From: Candidatus Sumerlaeota bacterium
GTDB taxonomy: Bacteria; Sumerlaeota; Sumerlaeia; MWCT01
Direction: 5' to 3'
DNA: 12,462 nt
Assembly: GCA_026398545.1 (NCBI GenBank)
Contig: JAPLSR010000329.1
Span: forward strand, 1 to 12,462
Every line of letters begins with the position of its first letter. Positions within the stretch are counted from its first letter, which is position 1. Positions 1 through 6,491 of this stretch are shown here, in pieces. Under the pieces are notes generated by a model. The model did not search any database. It had not been told where the DNA came from and saw only the letters and a list, made by a program, of their open reading frames with translations. The translations under genes and the position numbers were made by a program.

Positions 1-239
1 GCGAGATGGTGGCGGAAGGCGGCGTCCACGCGGTTTCGGAGCTCTGCCGCCGCCTTCTCAGTAAACGTTATGGCAACAACATTATCTATCTTCAGGTCAG
101 AATCTGCAAGGAAAAGTGAAATGTAACGGGAGACGAGAACGCGGGTCTTGCCGGAGCCTGCGCCAGCGGCGACGATGATATCGCGTCTGGTATCCAACGC
201 CTTTTGCTGATAAGGATTAAGTTCTAAATCATTATTCAT
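1..239 (-). CDS. UvrD/AddA-type superfamily 1 DNA helicase, N-terminal fragment
   Basis: The first 79 codons of a superfamily 1A helicase are present; the rest lies beyond the left edge. The start is the ATG at 239, with an AGAAG box about 6 bases upstream. Residues 9-12 (PYQQ) form the Q-motif-like adenine contact. Residues 25-32 (AGAGSGKT) are the Walker A loop that binds ATP. Residues 57-68 (AITFTEKAAAEL) are motif Ia, which contacts single-stranded DNA. These enzymes use ATP hydrolysis to unwind DNA with 3'-to-5' polarity in excision repair, mismatch repair or double-strand-break processing. The opening resembles the AddA/RecB-like branch slightly more than classical UvrD/PcrA, but the fragment is too short to choose. 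The gene is divergent from dut. Family assignment is firm; subfamily is open. Confidence 0.9.
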   Translation of the reverse strand, partial: MNNDLELNPYQQKALDTRRDIIVAAGAGSGKTRVLVSRYISLFLADSDLKIDNVVAITFTEKAAAELRNRVDAAFRHHL

Positions 240-299
240 GATTGACTTCTTTCAGGGAGCGGGGCGGGAAGTCAAGGGTTTTGGTGAAGGGAATTCTCA

Positions 300-328
300 T
301 TGACATGTATTCTCATGATGCGGAAATC
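300..328 (+). promoter_or_regulatory. Weak candidate promoter for dut
   Basis: A perfect -35 hexamer TTGACA occurs at 300-305 in the 150-base gap between the divergent helicase gene and dut. The matching -10 is poor: GGAAAT at 322-327 with a 16-base spacer shares only its last three bases with TATAAT. The AT-rich stretch 351-380 just before dut could hold an alternative -10. No operator or hairpin is evident in the gap. This is sequence resemblance only. Confidence 0.2.
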
Positions 329-379
329 GTGTTTGTCGTTTGTTCAAGGATGATAAATGATATTAACACAATGATAATT

Positions 380-383
380 GGAG
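380..383 (+). promoter_or_regulatory. Ribosome binding site that fixes the dut start
   Basis: GGAG at 380-383 lies 6 bases before the ATG at 390, an ideal Shine-Dalgarno spacing. The longer reading of the frame would start at a TTG at 378-380, which overlaps this very box and has no ribosome site of its own. The box therefore favours the ATG. Confidence 0.65.
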
Positions 384-389
384 TATGAA

Positions 390-845
390 ATGAGGGGAAA
401 TAAGGTTGATGTCAAGGTGATGCGGGAGCCAGGATGTGATGATTTGAAACTGCCGGAATATCAGTCAGAGAGCGCCTCAGGCATGGACATCTCCGCCGCT
501 GTGGATGGAGAGGTGATTATCCCCCCCGGGGGATTCTGCCTTGTAAATACCGGTCTCCGCATGGAAATCCCGAAGGGATACGAGGGGCAGATACGCCCCA
601 GGAGCGGACTCGCCGCAAGTTACGGCATCGGCATACTGAACACCCCGGGCACAATTGACTCGGATTATCGGGGCACGGTGAGGGTGGTTCTTTTCAATTT
701 CGGCAAGGAACCGTTCGTAATTCGCAGGGGAGACCGCATTGCGCAGTTGGTGATTGCCCGGACGGAGCGCGCAAGGCTGACCCTTGTTAATGACATCGAA
801 GAGACGCCACGGGGAGATGGTGGTTTTGGTCATACGGGAATTTGA
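390..845 (+). CDS. dut: dUTP diphosphatase (dUTPase)
   Basis: This enzyme hydrolyses dUTP to dUMP and pyrophosphate. It keeps uracil out of DNA and supplies dUMP for thymidylate synthesis. The 151-residue length is normal for the trimeric all-beta family. All five motifs are visible: motif 1 ASGMDISAA (29-37), motif 2 PRSGLA (70-75), motif 3 NTPGTIDSDYRG (84-95) with the catalytic Asp90 and the uracil-hairpin region, motif 4 RGDRIAQLVI (113-122), and motif 5 RGDGGFGHTG (141-150), the flexible C-terminal arm that closes over the phosphates. The arm has His where Ser is usual (GFGSTG). The ATG at 390 is chosen over the in-frame TTG at 378 because of the GGAG box. The gene stands alone, divergent from a helicase gene and convergent with a glycosyltransferase gene. 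Confidence 0.96.
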   Translation: MRGNKVDVKVMREPGCDDLKLPEYQSESASGMDISAAVDGEVIIPPGGFCLVNTGLRMEIPKGYEGQIRPRSGLAASYGIGILNTPGTIDSDYRGTVRVVLFNFGKEPFVIRRGDRIAQLVIARTERARLTLVNDIEETPRGDGGFGHTGI

Positions 846-858
846 AACGCTTTATTTC

Positions 859-2283
859 CTATCTGCCCTTTTTTGAGGAGAACAGGTCATTCACAAGGAT
901 TGCAAAGAGGAGGAACAGACAGACAGGCAGTGATAAAAGGAAAGCGAGGAGCGCCAGAAAGGGTCTTAATTGCCCTGTTTTTTTATAAAGCCGATACCAG
1001 AGCTTTCCCTTGAGTGTCAGGAGCTCTCTTTGAGTTTCCTCAAGACGGCGCCGCAAATCATCAATGCGGTGTGACTGGTTTTCAAAGGCAAGGAGTGCGC
1101 CCCCTTTTCCCTTGCGGTAGTATGGGGAAGTGCAAAAATCAGTCAGAGGACGGATGGTTTTTGTCCAGTCAAATCTCTCACGGATAAGCCTGAGAGCAGA
1201 CTCGCCTTTTTCCTCCAGATTTGCCTTTCCCTCTAAAATATTTCGCACCGTGTCCTTGAATCCCTTCTCATCATCGGGGTTAAGACACCAGCCGGCGCCG
1301 CTGCTGGATATATACTCCGAGAGCTCCGCATAGTTGTTGTATATTACGGGAAGTCCGCACCAGAGATAGACAATCGTCCTCGTGGTGAAGGCAAGCTCGC
1401 GTTCGGGATTGCGGTCGCATAAGTCCAGCGCCACGCCAGCGTGGATATATTTCTCACAGAGTTCATGAAAAGGAATCAGCCCGCTCATGACCACGCGGGG
1501 ATGCTCCTCCAGCCGTTTCAGCAGGCGGTCGAATTTCCCGCCTGAGACATCCAGTGTGGGATGCATCCCGCCGAAGAAGAGGAGTTTGCCCCTCTTCACT
1601 TCGTCAAAGGTCTCAAGCAGCCAGTTTAGTTGCCGTTCCGGATTCTGCCAGGGGAGAAACATCCCGCCATAGACAAATGTTTCGGGGTCGCGTTGGATCC
1701 GCCTCAGGCGGACAGGCGGGTTTGGGTCTATGGAAAATGGGATAATGGGAAGGGTATCCATATTAACAGGATATCCCGCCATGGCAAGAAAGGGGAGAAA
1801 ATAAAACCTCTGGAACTTTCCGGAGCATGTAACAAAATCTGCAAGTCTCAGGGCATGGAGTTTCTCCGTCAGGTTTTTCTCAAAATCCATGTTGAAGGTT
1901 TTTTGTGGGTCTGCGGGCGATGAGGCGGCGCCGCTCCAATAATACCTTTCAAGAAGGTGGGGACCGGCGAGGTCAAGAGCAACCGGGCACGGAGCCTGTT
2001 TCAGGTGACTCATCAAGCCCCAGTGCTGGAAAACAATCACATCCGGTCTGGTTGTGTTGACAAATTCAGTGAGGAGATGCCTCTGGAAGAGATTTTTTTT
2101 CGGCGAGAAGGCTTCATCATAGATGGATTTCCCCTCGACCGTCTCCTGTGGCATGGCAACCGTGACCTCAAGTCCTGCGGAGCGGAGTCCCTCCGCCAGA
2201 CCCCAGGCGCGGAGTCCCGCCCCCGTGGTTATCATTCCCCGAAAGGGAAGCGGTTCTGTTGTCAATAAAAGGACATGGGTCAT
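859..2283 (-). CDS. GT4-like glycosyltransferase with C-terminal coiled coil and membrane anchor
   Basis: A 474-residue protein with the two-Rossmann layout of GT-B glycosyltransferases, which transfer a sugar from a nucleotide donor to a surface glycan or protein. The N-terminal lobe starts with a beta strand (residues 3-8) and a Gly-rich acceptor loop near GAGLRAWGLAEGLRSAG (21-37). The C-terminal lobe starts near FVYGGMFLPWQN (203-214). The stretch 296-314 (ELAFTTRTIVYLWCGLPVI) matches the donor-binding region of GT4 enzymes. Residues about 400-427 look like a short coiled coil. Residues about 441-464 are a strongly hydrophobic segment followed by a positive KKGR tail, so the enzyme is probably tethered to the inner face of the membrane. 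The start ATG overlaps the stop of the upstream Pro/Thr-rich gene by 4 bases (ATGA), so translation is probably coupled. Sugar and acceptor are unknown. Confidence 0.82.
   Translation of the reverse strand: MTHVLLLTTEPLPFRGMITTGAGLRAWGLAEGLRSAGLEVTVAMPQETVEGKSIYDEAFSPKKNLFQRHLLTEFVNTTRPDVIVFQHWGLMSHLKQAPCPVALDLAGPHLLERYYWSGAASSPADPQKTFNMDFEKNLTEKLHALRLADFVTCSGKFQRFYFLPFLAMAGYPVNMDTLPIIPFSIDPNPPVRLRRIQRDPETFVYGGMFLPWQNPERQLNWLLETFDEVKRGKLLFFGGMHPTLDVSGGKFDRLLKRLEEHPRVVMSGLIPFHELCEKYIHAGVALDLCDRNPERELAFTTRTIVYLWCGLPVIYNNYAELSEYISSSGAGWCLNPDDEKGFKDTVRNILEGKANLEEKGESALRLIRERFDWTKTIRPLTDFCTSPYYRKGKGGALLAFENQSHRIDDLRRRLEETQRELLTLKGKLWYRLYKKTGQLRPFLALLAFLLSLPVCLFLLFAILVNDLFSSKKGR
1698..1720. repeat. 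Short perfect palindrome with adjacent half-repeat inside the glycosyltransferase gene
   Basis: TCCGCCT at 1698-1704 and AGGCGGA at 1706-1712 form 7-base perfect inverted arms around one central base. A further AGGCGG copy follows at 1714-1719. The element lies in frame and encodes an Arg-rich stretch (PVRLRRIQR, about residues 190-198) at the linker between the two lobes of the glycosyltransferase. I see no second copy of the full palindrome in this window. It resembles the short iterated palindromes scattered through some bacterial genomes. Confidence 0.4.
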
Positions 2284-3356
2284 CGGCTTACAGGGCTCCT
2301 TATCTCTCCCTTTCCTTTTTGCCTTTCAATTTCACGCAGTTCCAGTTCATAGAGGAGCGCCCTTTCAAACTCCTCATCCAGCTCAATAAGGTAGTTTGTC
2401 TGAATAGAGAAGTTATATGCCCCGAACGTGACGGTGATTTTTTCTTCCGGATTTCTCAGCAGCCAGAATTCACCCATGATTTGATACCGACCGGGTTTAA
2501 GTGGGAATTGTTCATGGGATTTCATGTTTTTGACAAACCTCACCGACTCATGACCGACATCTTCAGAGGTCACTGTTATTGCGCCATAGAAGGCGCGAAG
2601 CATGTAATAAAAATCAATATGTGTCAGGGGCTCATCCCACGGCGTCTCAACCCCCTTAATCTTGATGTGGAGTTTATATTGAAAGAGATGCCCCGGGGTG
2701 CCTGGTGTTGGGGTCGACGTGGCATATAATCGTCTGCGCAGGACTTCAATATCGGGTGTGGCGGTTACCATAAGCGGTCCGGATTGAACCATAGGAACGG
2801 GATGGGTTATGACAAATTCCTCGAGGCTCTTATTATCAAAGACCACTTTTTTTTCGACATCTTTTTCAGGTTGCAATGTCAGGGTTGTTGTAGTGACGAT
2901 GGGTCGGGGCTGAGGCGATGGTGAGGGGGGAGGCGTTTTTGCCGGAGCGGGAGACTGCAGGGGCGATGGAATAATCGGGTGAGGTGGAGTCGGCGTTGGC
3001 TTGGGTGGATGGGCCATTCGGGCAACTGGTGTTGGAAACATAGTCAGGGTGCGTGTGGTGGGAAATGATTTCAGTTCAACAGTTGATGTTGTGAAAGAGG
3101 TGCGCGCAGTTATTGCGGGCGCCGGTGAGCGGGTGGGTTGAGATGCCTTTGTCAGGGTTGGCGCAGGTGATTCAATTGTTATCCTGACGGGCGTGGGTTC
3201 CGGAATTTTTACCGGTGTCGGCGTTGCGGAAAGTGTGGGCGTGGTGGATGAAAAACCGGAAAAGATGTCTGAGGGACTGATTTTCATGACATCCTGAGCG
3301 GACGCCCATGCCGGAATAAAACAGATGAGAGAAAATAAAATAGGCATTATCTTCAT
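2280..3356 (-). CDS. Secreted Pro/Thr/Ser-rich protein with C-terminal globular domain, unknown function
   Basis: I do not recognise this 358-residue protein. It starts with a clear Sec signal peptide: MKIM, a hydrophobic core, then a probable cut after ASA (residue 20). Residues about 38-222 are low-complexity; between 38 and 160 I count 71 of 123 residues as Pro, Thr or Ser, with runs such as PTPTPP and PPPSPSPQP. This is a typical extended stalk or linker and a possible O-glycosylation target. Residues about 223-325 look folded and beta-rich (FQYKLHIKIKG, EFWLLRN, ITVTFGAYNFSI). The end (327-350) is a charged helix. The mature part has no cysteine. Both ends overlap neighbours by 4 bases (ATGA): with the secreted hydrolase upstream and the glycosyltransferase downstream. 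That coupling suggests related jobs at the cell surface or in the periplasm. Existence and export are well supported; function is unknown. Confidence 0.75.
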   Translation of the reverse strand: MKIMPILFSLICFIPAWASAQDVMKISPSDIFSGFSSTTPTLSATPTPVKIPEPTPVRITIESPAPTLTKASQPTRSPAPAITARTSFTTSTVELKSFPTTRTLTMFPTPVARMAHPPKPTPTPPHPIIPSPLQSPAPAKTPPPSPSPQPRPIVTTTTLTLQPEKDVEKKVVFDNKSLEEFVITHPVPMVQSGPLMVTATPDIEVLRRRLYATSTPTPGTPGHLFQYKLHIKIKGVETPWDEPLTHIDFYYMLRAFYGAITVTSEDVGHESVRFVKNMKSHEQFPLKPGRYQIMGEFWLLRNPEEKITVTFGAYNFSIQTNYLIELDEEFERALLYELELREIERQKGKGEIRSPVSR

Positions 3357-4249
3357 CGGATTTTATCAAATCCCCCCGCTGCGATAAAACAACACAGATA
3401 TTGCGTCTGATAGACAAGCTCGTCATGGCTGAGTTTTGTATGAATGAAGGTAACATGATTTTTCCGGAGGGTTTCAGTTGTGACATCATCGTCCAGCAGG
3501 ATATTGAATTTATCAATCCCAAGTTTCTGGAGGTCACTCATAATCTCCACATTTTCCCCCATCAGGTGGTCAGTAAAAATACTTATAAGGCGTCCGCCGG
3601 AACGCGCCGCCCAGCTGGAATAACTGGAGAGGTTGGCATAAGCGGCATCTAAGAGATAGACCTCTTTTATATAATCTTCAAGACCGCCCACATTGAGGCA
3701 GAAGGCAATGGGGCGATAGCCACCGCTGTGGCCTGAGAGGACAATTCTCCCCAGCTTGCGACTCTTTATCTTCCCCTCCCCATAAAGAAAATCCACCGCT
3801 TCAATCACAAGATGTTTCAGCCCATCCGGCTCTTCCATCTTGCCGCAGGTAGAGTCCTGCACATCCCTGGGTCCCTGAGGAAGAATCATGATGACATTGC
3901 GCCCCGCTTCATGGAGTTGCTTCCTCAGGTGGAATTGTTCAATCTCATTTTTGACATTGTTCAGGTGTCCATGGAAATGAATAATGAGGTCAACCGTATC
4001 TTTCTTTTCGTAATTTGCGGGGATGAGAATGCCGACACTGCTATCACTGTAATGGGTTGCGGAGGTATAAACCGTGTTCTCAAAGGTATATCCCTTTTCC
4101 CGGCTCTTGTGGGGAAATGGAGCGTTCTTCATCGGGACGATGGTATATTCTCCCCGTTCATCGGAAAACCATTTTCCCTTGCCAGAACCGCAAAAGCCGA
4201 TTGTTTCGCCCATAACTGTCAAAGACGCCACAAGGAACAGGAACTTCAT
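3353..4249 (-). CDS. Secreted alpha/beta hydrolase (serine hydrolase)
   Basis: A 298-residue alpha/beta-hydrolase. The nucleophile elbow is GHSGG at 173-177, with Ser175 as the likely nucleophile. HFHGH at 91-95 is the oxyanion-side loop after strand 3. Asp201 (LLDAAY) and His275 (KLSHDEL) are the likely acid and base. The substrate is unknown; esterase or deacylase action on an envelope polymer would fit the context, but that is inference. The ATG at 4249 is chosen because it opens directly into a signal-peptide-like stretch (MKFLFLVASLTVMGE); the cut site is unclear, and the Cys at residue 20 lacks a good lipobox. The frame stays open to an ATG at 4291 and a TTG at 4321, which would bury this segment behind 14 to 24 extra residues. 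The stop overlaps the next gene's start by 4 bases (ATGA). Confidence 0.8.
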   Translation of the reverse strand: MKFLFLVASLTVMGETIGFCGSGKGKWFSDERGEYTIVPMKNAPFPHKSREKGYTFENTVYTSATHYSDSSVGILIPANYEKKDTVDLIIHFHGHLNNVKNEIEQFHLRKQLHEAGRNVIMILPQGPRDVQDSTCGKMEEPDGLKHLVIEAVDFLYGEGKIKSRKLGRIVLSGHSGGYRPIAFCLNVGGLEDYIKEVYLLDAAYANLSSYSSWAARSGGRLISIFTDHLMGENVEIMSDLQKLGIDKFNILLDDDVTTETLRKNHVTFIHTKLSHDELVYQTQYLCCFIAAGGFDKIR

Positions 4250-4351
4250 GTTTTTTAAGACCTTTTCATGTGTGACGATGAGATTTGTCATGAACTCAAA
4301 TGGCTCATACGCAGAGCTCAAACTATGGTTACGAAAATTTGCGGCGGGTCG

Positions 4352-6199
4352 TCAAGGTATAATTGGGCTGGTAGCCGAATCCGCCGGCGATTTCCCCAAA
4401 AGGCGGGAGAAGAGGTCTGCCGCCTCCCTGTCATCCGGTCGCAATGAGAGATAAACCTTCATGGAATCCTGCGCCTTCTTTTTATCGCCCGACCTGAGAT
4501 AAAGGAGCGCAAGATTATAATGGGCGAGAGGCTGGACGCGCCAGTCAAGGGCAACGGCTTTTTCAAAATGCCTTCTCGCCTCATCAAATCTTTCTGAGGC
4601 AAGGCAGCTCTGCGCCAGATTGAAATACATTCGCGCATTATCAGGCTCCAGACGAATTGCCTCCCAATAAAGATGAATCGCCTGCATAAAATCCTTCCGG
4701 TCATGGTAAAGTGTGGCAAGGTTGGCAAGCGCATAGGCGGTCGGCTGGACGCTCAGGGATTTCTGATATTCAGCGATTGCATCCGTGACGCGGTCTTCGG
4801 ATTTATATATCAGCCCGAGGGCATTGTGATACTGGGTTGCCTCTTCTTTTTCCATCCTGACGCCGGAATCATTGAGTATGAATATAAAAATCGTCCATAT
4901 CCCCGCCACAATCAGCGCATTCTTCCAACGGCGCTCCCGCACCCATGTTGCCATTACCTCAATTGTGTATGCCCCAACAAGGCAAAGGAGAGGGATTATC
5001 GGGATTCGATATCTGGCTGTTATAAAAAATGGGATAAGCGTTATCATATACATAATGATGATAGATAAAAGGAGCATCTTCCGACGGTCCGGTTTCAGGA
5101 GGAATAGTCCCAGAGCGATGAGGGCGAGGGGACCAACAAGGGTAAAATTCACAAGGTGCCAGCGAAGGGCGGGCATCAGGTTCTTCATCTGCTCCATGCT
5201 GTAAATCTGAGCGATTTCCGCACGTCCCCAAAAATAATAACACTTCAAGAAGAGCAATTTTGTGAAGCGTGCAGGACACTTTCTGATAAAATCCAGGGCG
5301 CGTGTGCGCCAGTAATGAGAAACCTCCGAGGAGCATAAAGGTGAACGACCAAGGACTCCCTCAGCAATGCGCCGCCCGCTCGGGTCCTGGTCCATATCAA
5401 CAAGGGGGGGCATTACAAAGCGCCCCGAGGCTCTCTCATTATTGCCTATGAAGAAATTGAAGCCTGAGTTGGATGTGATGAGAATAAAATCCCTTTCGGC
5501 AAGATAATTATGAAGTGTGGCGGGGGCAACACCGGCAATGATACCCACACTGAACAAAACCGCCTGTTTGATTGTTCGCTCAGAAATAATCTTTCCGGAG
5601 TCATGATATCCTGTCACAGCCATCCAGATGATTATTGCAGGGGCAAACAGGAGTGTATTACCTCTGAACAGGCAGGAGATGCCCAGCATGAAGCCGGCAA
5701 CCAACCATCGAAAGGGATTTTTTCCCTCTTCACTCTTTATGAAAATCCACAGGAGCACAAGAATCAAAAAAGCCATGGAGGTTTCTGATAACAGGGTTTG
5801 TTCATAAAAAAGGGCGGGTTTGTAAAGGGCGTAGAGGGCGGCGGCGATGAGTCCTGCGGAAGGCGAAAAGATTTTGCGCCCCAGAATATAGAGCAAAAGA
5901 CAGCAACCCAGCCCCAGCGCCATTTGAAAAATCCGTGGGGTAACAGGCGCAGTCCCGATAATCTTGTAAATCAGCCCGATAGTATAAGGATAGAGCGGTC
6001 CCATGAAGAATGCCCGCTCCTGGATAAGCCGTCCGGAGGCAACACTTCTTGCCATGAGGTCGTAATAACGGGCATCAAGGGTGGGGTGAAGATAGAATGG
6101 CGTTGCGCTGAACTCTAATAAAAATATGACACGTAAAATTGTTCCAATAAGCAGGATGGCAATCAGAAGTATGCGCTCGCGATTTTTTAATAAAGACAC
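4352..6199 (-). CDS. Polytopic GT-C glycosyltransferase (ArnT/PMT-like) fused to TPR repeats
   Basis: A 615-residue inner-membrane protein. Residues 9-29 are the first membrane helix. The loop after it carries LDARYYDLMA (41-50), matching the acidic catalytic loop of GT-C enzymes of the dolichyl-phosphate-mannose/ArnT superfamily, which use a lipid-linked sugar donor. Hydrophobic segments follow at about 92-110, 114-130, 140-154, 164-196, 212-230, 350-368, 374-394, 398-418 and 427-443. The C-terminal part (about 455-591) holds four TPR units ending in PTAY, EPDN, the LDWR region and RPDD. By topology the TPRs may lie on the periplasmic side and hold a protein partner, which is inference. The start is GTG at 6199 with AGAGG 7 bases upstream. 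Thirty to about 100 bases separate its stop from the hydrolase, so one transcript is likely. Confidence 0.85.
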   Translation of the reverse strand: MSLLKNRERILLIAILLIGTILRVIFLLEFSATPFYLHPTLDARYYDLMARSVASGRLIQERAFFMGPLYPYTIGLIYKIIGTAPVTPRIFQMALGLGCCLLLYILGRKIFSPSAGLIAAALYALYKPALFYEQTLLSETSMAFLILVLLWIFIKSEEGKNPFRWLVAGFMLGISCLFRGNTLLFAPAIIIWMAVTGYHDSGKIISERTIKQAVLFSVGIIAGVAPATLHNYLAERDFILITSNSGFNFFIGNNERASGRFVMPPLVDMDQDPSGRRIAEGVLGRSPLCSSEVSHYWRTRALDFIRKCPARFTKLLFLKCYYFWGRAEIAQIYSMEQMKNLMPALRWHLVNFTLVGPLALIALGLFLLKPDRRKMLLLSIIIMYMITLIPFFITARYRIPIIPLLCLVGAYTIEVMATWVRERRWKNALIVAGIWTIFIFILNDSGVRMEKEEATQYHNALGLIYKSEDRVTDAIAEYQKSLSVQPTAYALANLATLYHDRKDFMQAIHLYWEAIRLEPDNARMYFNLAQSCLASERFDEARRHFEKAVALDWRVQPLAHYNLALLYLRSGDKKKAQDSMKVYLSLRPDDREAADLFSRLLGKSPADSATSPIIP

Positions 6200-6354
6200 A
6201 GACCCGCCTCTCTATCTTTTAACTGGTTGCAGAAAAAATAAGGGAAGTCCCACGCCTTCTTCGCCTTTCCAATCATCGCGATACAGTCTGAATAATAGTT
6301 CAGGTTGTCATCAAGGATAAAATTTGTTTGTGAATGGGCGGGCTGCAATGACAT
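6187..6354 (-). CDS. Possible 55-residue small ORF or gene remnant
   Basis: A frame from ATG at 6354 to TAA at 6187 reads a protein-like sequence of 55 residues, including LDDNLNYYSDC and KAKKAWDFPYFFC. The frame is open further upstream to 6414 without another ATG, so it could be the tail of a decayed gene. It overlaps the GTG start of the GT-C gene by 13 bases and contains that gene's ribosome binding site, a layout that would allow coupling. There is no Shine-Dalgarno box before its ATG, and I recognise no family. A chance ORF remains quite possible. Confidence 0.25.
   Translation of the reverse strand: MSLQPAHSQTNFILDDNLNYYSDCIAMIGKAKKAWDFPYFFCNQLKDREAGLCLY
6207..6212 (-). promoter_or_regulatory. 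Ribosome binding site for the GT-C gene (GTG start)
   Basis: On the minus strand GAGAGG occupies 6212-6207, followed by a 7-base spacer and the GTG at 6199. This supports the non-ATG start of the GT-C/TPR gene. No in-frame ATG with a comparable box is seen nearby. Confidence 0.6.
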
Positions 6355-6383
6355 TGATTTTATTTCAACAGGCTGAAAATGCC

Positions 6384-6413
6384 TTGACTCCTGCTCTTTG
6401 GAATTCGTAGAAA
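6384..6413 (+). promoter_or_regulatory. Candidate promoter for the hypothetical gene and hslU block
   Basis: TTGACT at 6384-6389 matches the -35 consensus at five of six positions. TAGAAA at 6408-6413 follows after an 18-base spacer as a weak -10. Transcription would start near 6420, about 70-80 bases before the hypothetical gene at 6492 and on into hslU. Sequence resemblance only. Confidence 0.3.
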
Positions 6414-6469
6414 ATTATATTTGCATTCTGTTAGTGACATTTTGCTTTGTGCCTTTTTTGCAATCAGCT

Positions 6470-6478
6470 ATTATAACA
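6470..6478 (-). promoter_or_regulatory. Extended -10 promoter for the minus-strand surface cluster
   Basis: Read on the minus strand, TATAAT occupies 6475-6470, preceded by TG and one base (TGT at 6478-6476). This is a perfect extended -10 element. The -35 position (about 6492-6498) is weak (TTTCAC or ATTTCA), which extended -10 promoters tolerate. The start point would fall near 6463, giving a leader of about 260 bases before the GTG of the GT-C gene, or about 110 bases before the small ORF at 6354. It lies only some 15 bases from the start of the divergent plus-strand gene. Confidence 0.4.
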
Positions 6479-6491
6479 TATATGGTCCAGT

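Noticed and set aside
300..328. Strong sigma-70 promoter based on the perfect TTGACA before dut
   Set aside because: No good -10 lies at 16-18 bases, so it is kept only as a weak candidate and not as a confident promoter.
378..389. TTG start that would add four residues to dUTPase
   Set aside because: The TTG overlaps the GGAG box that is ideally spaced for the ATG at 390, and it lacks a ribosome site of its own.
2259..2729. A 156-codon plus-strand open frame over the junction of the Pro/Thr-rich and glycosyltransferase genes
   Set aside because: The minus-strand genes with signal peptide, stalk and ATGA coupling explain this stretch; the plus-strand frame has no recognisable features.
2880..3250. 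GT-rich repeat-like stretch that could be read as a tandem repeat or CRISPR-like array
   Set aside because: It is the coding sequence of the Pro/Thr/Ser-rich stalk. The units are irregular, vary in length and have no constant direct repeat with spacers.
4250..4321. Longer N-terminus for the secreted hydrolase (TTG 4321 or ATG 4291)
   Set aside because: Either start would place 14-24 polar residues before the signal-peptide-like stretch, and neither has a well-spaced ribosome box. The ATG at 4249 opens directly into the signal.
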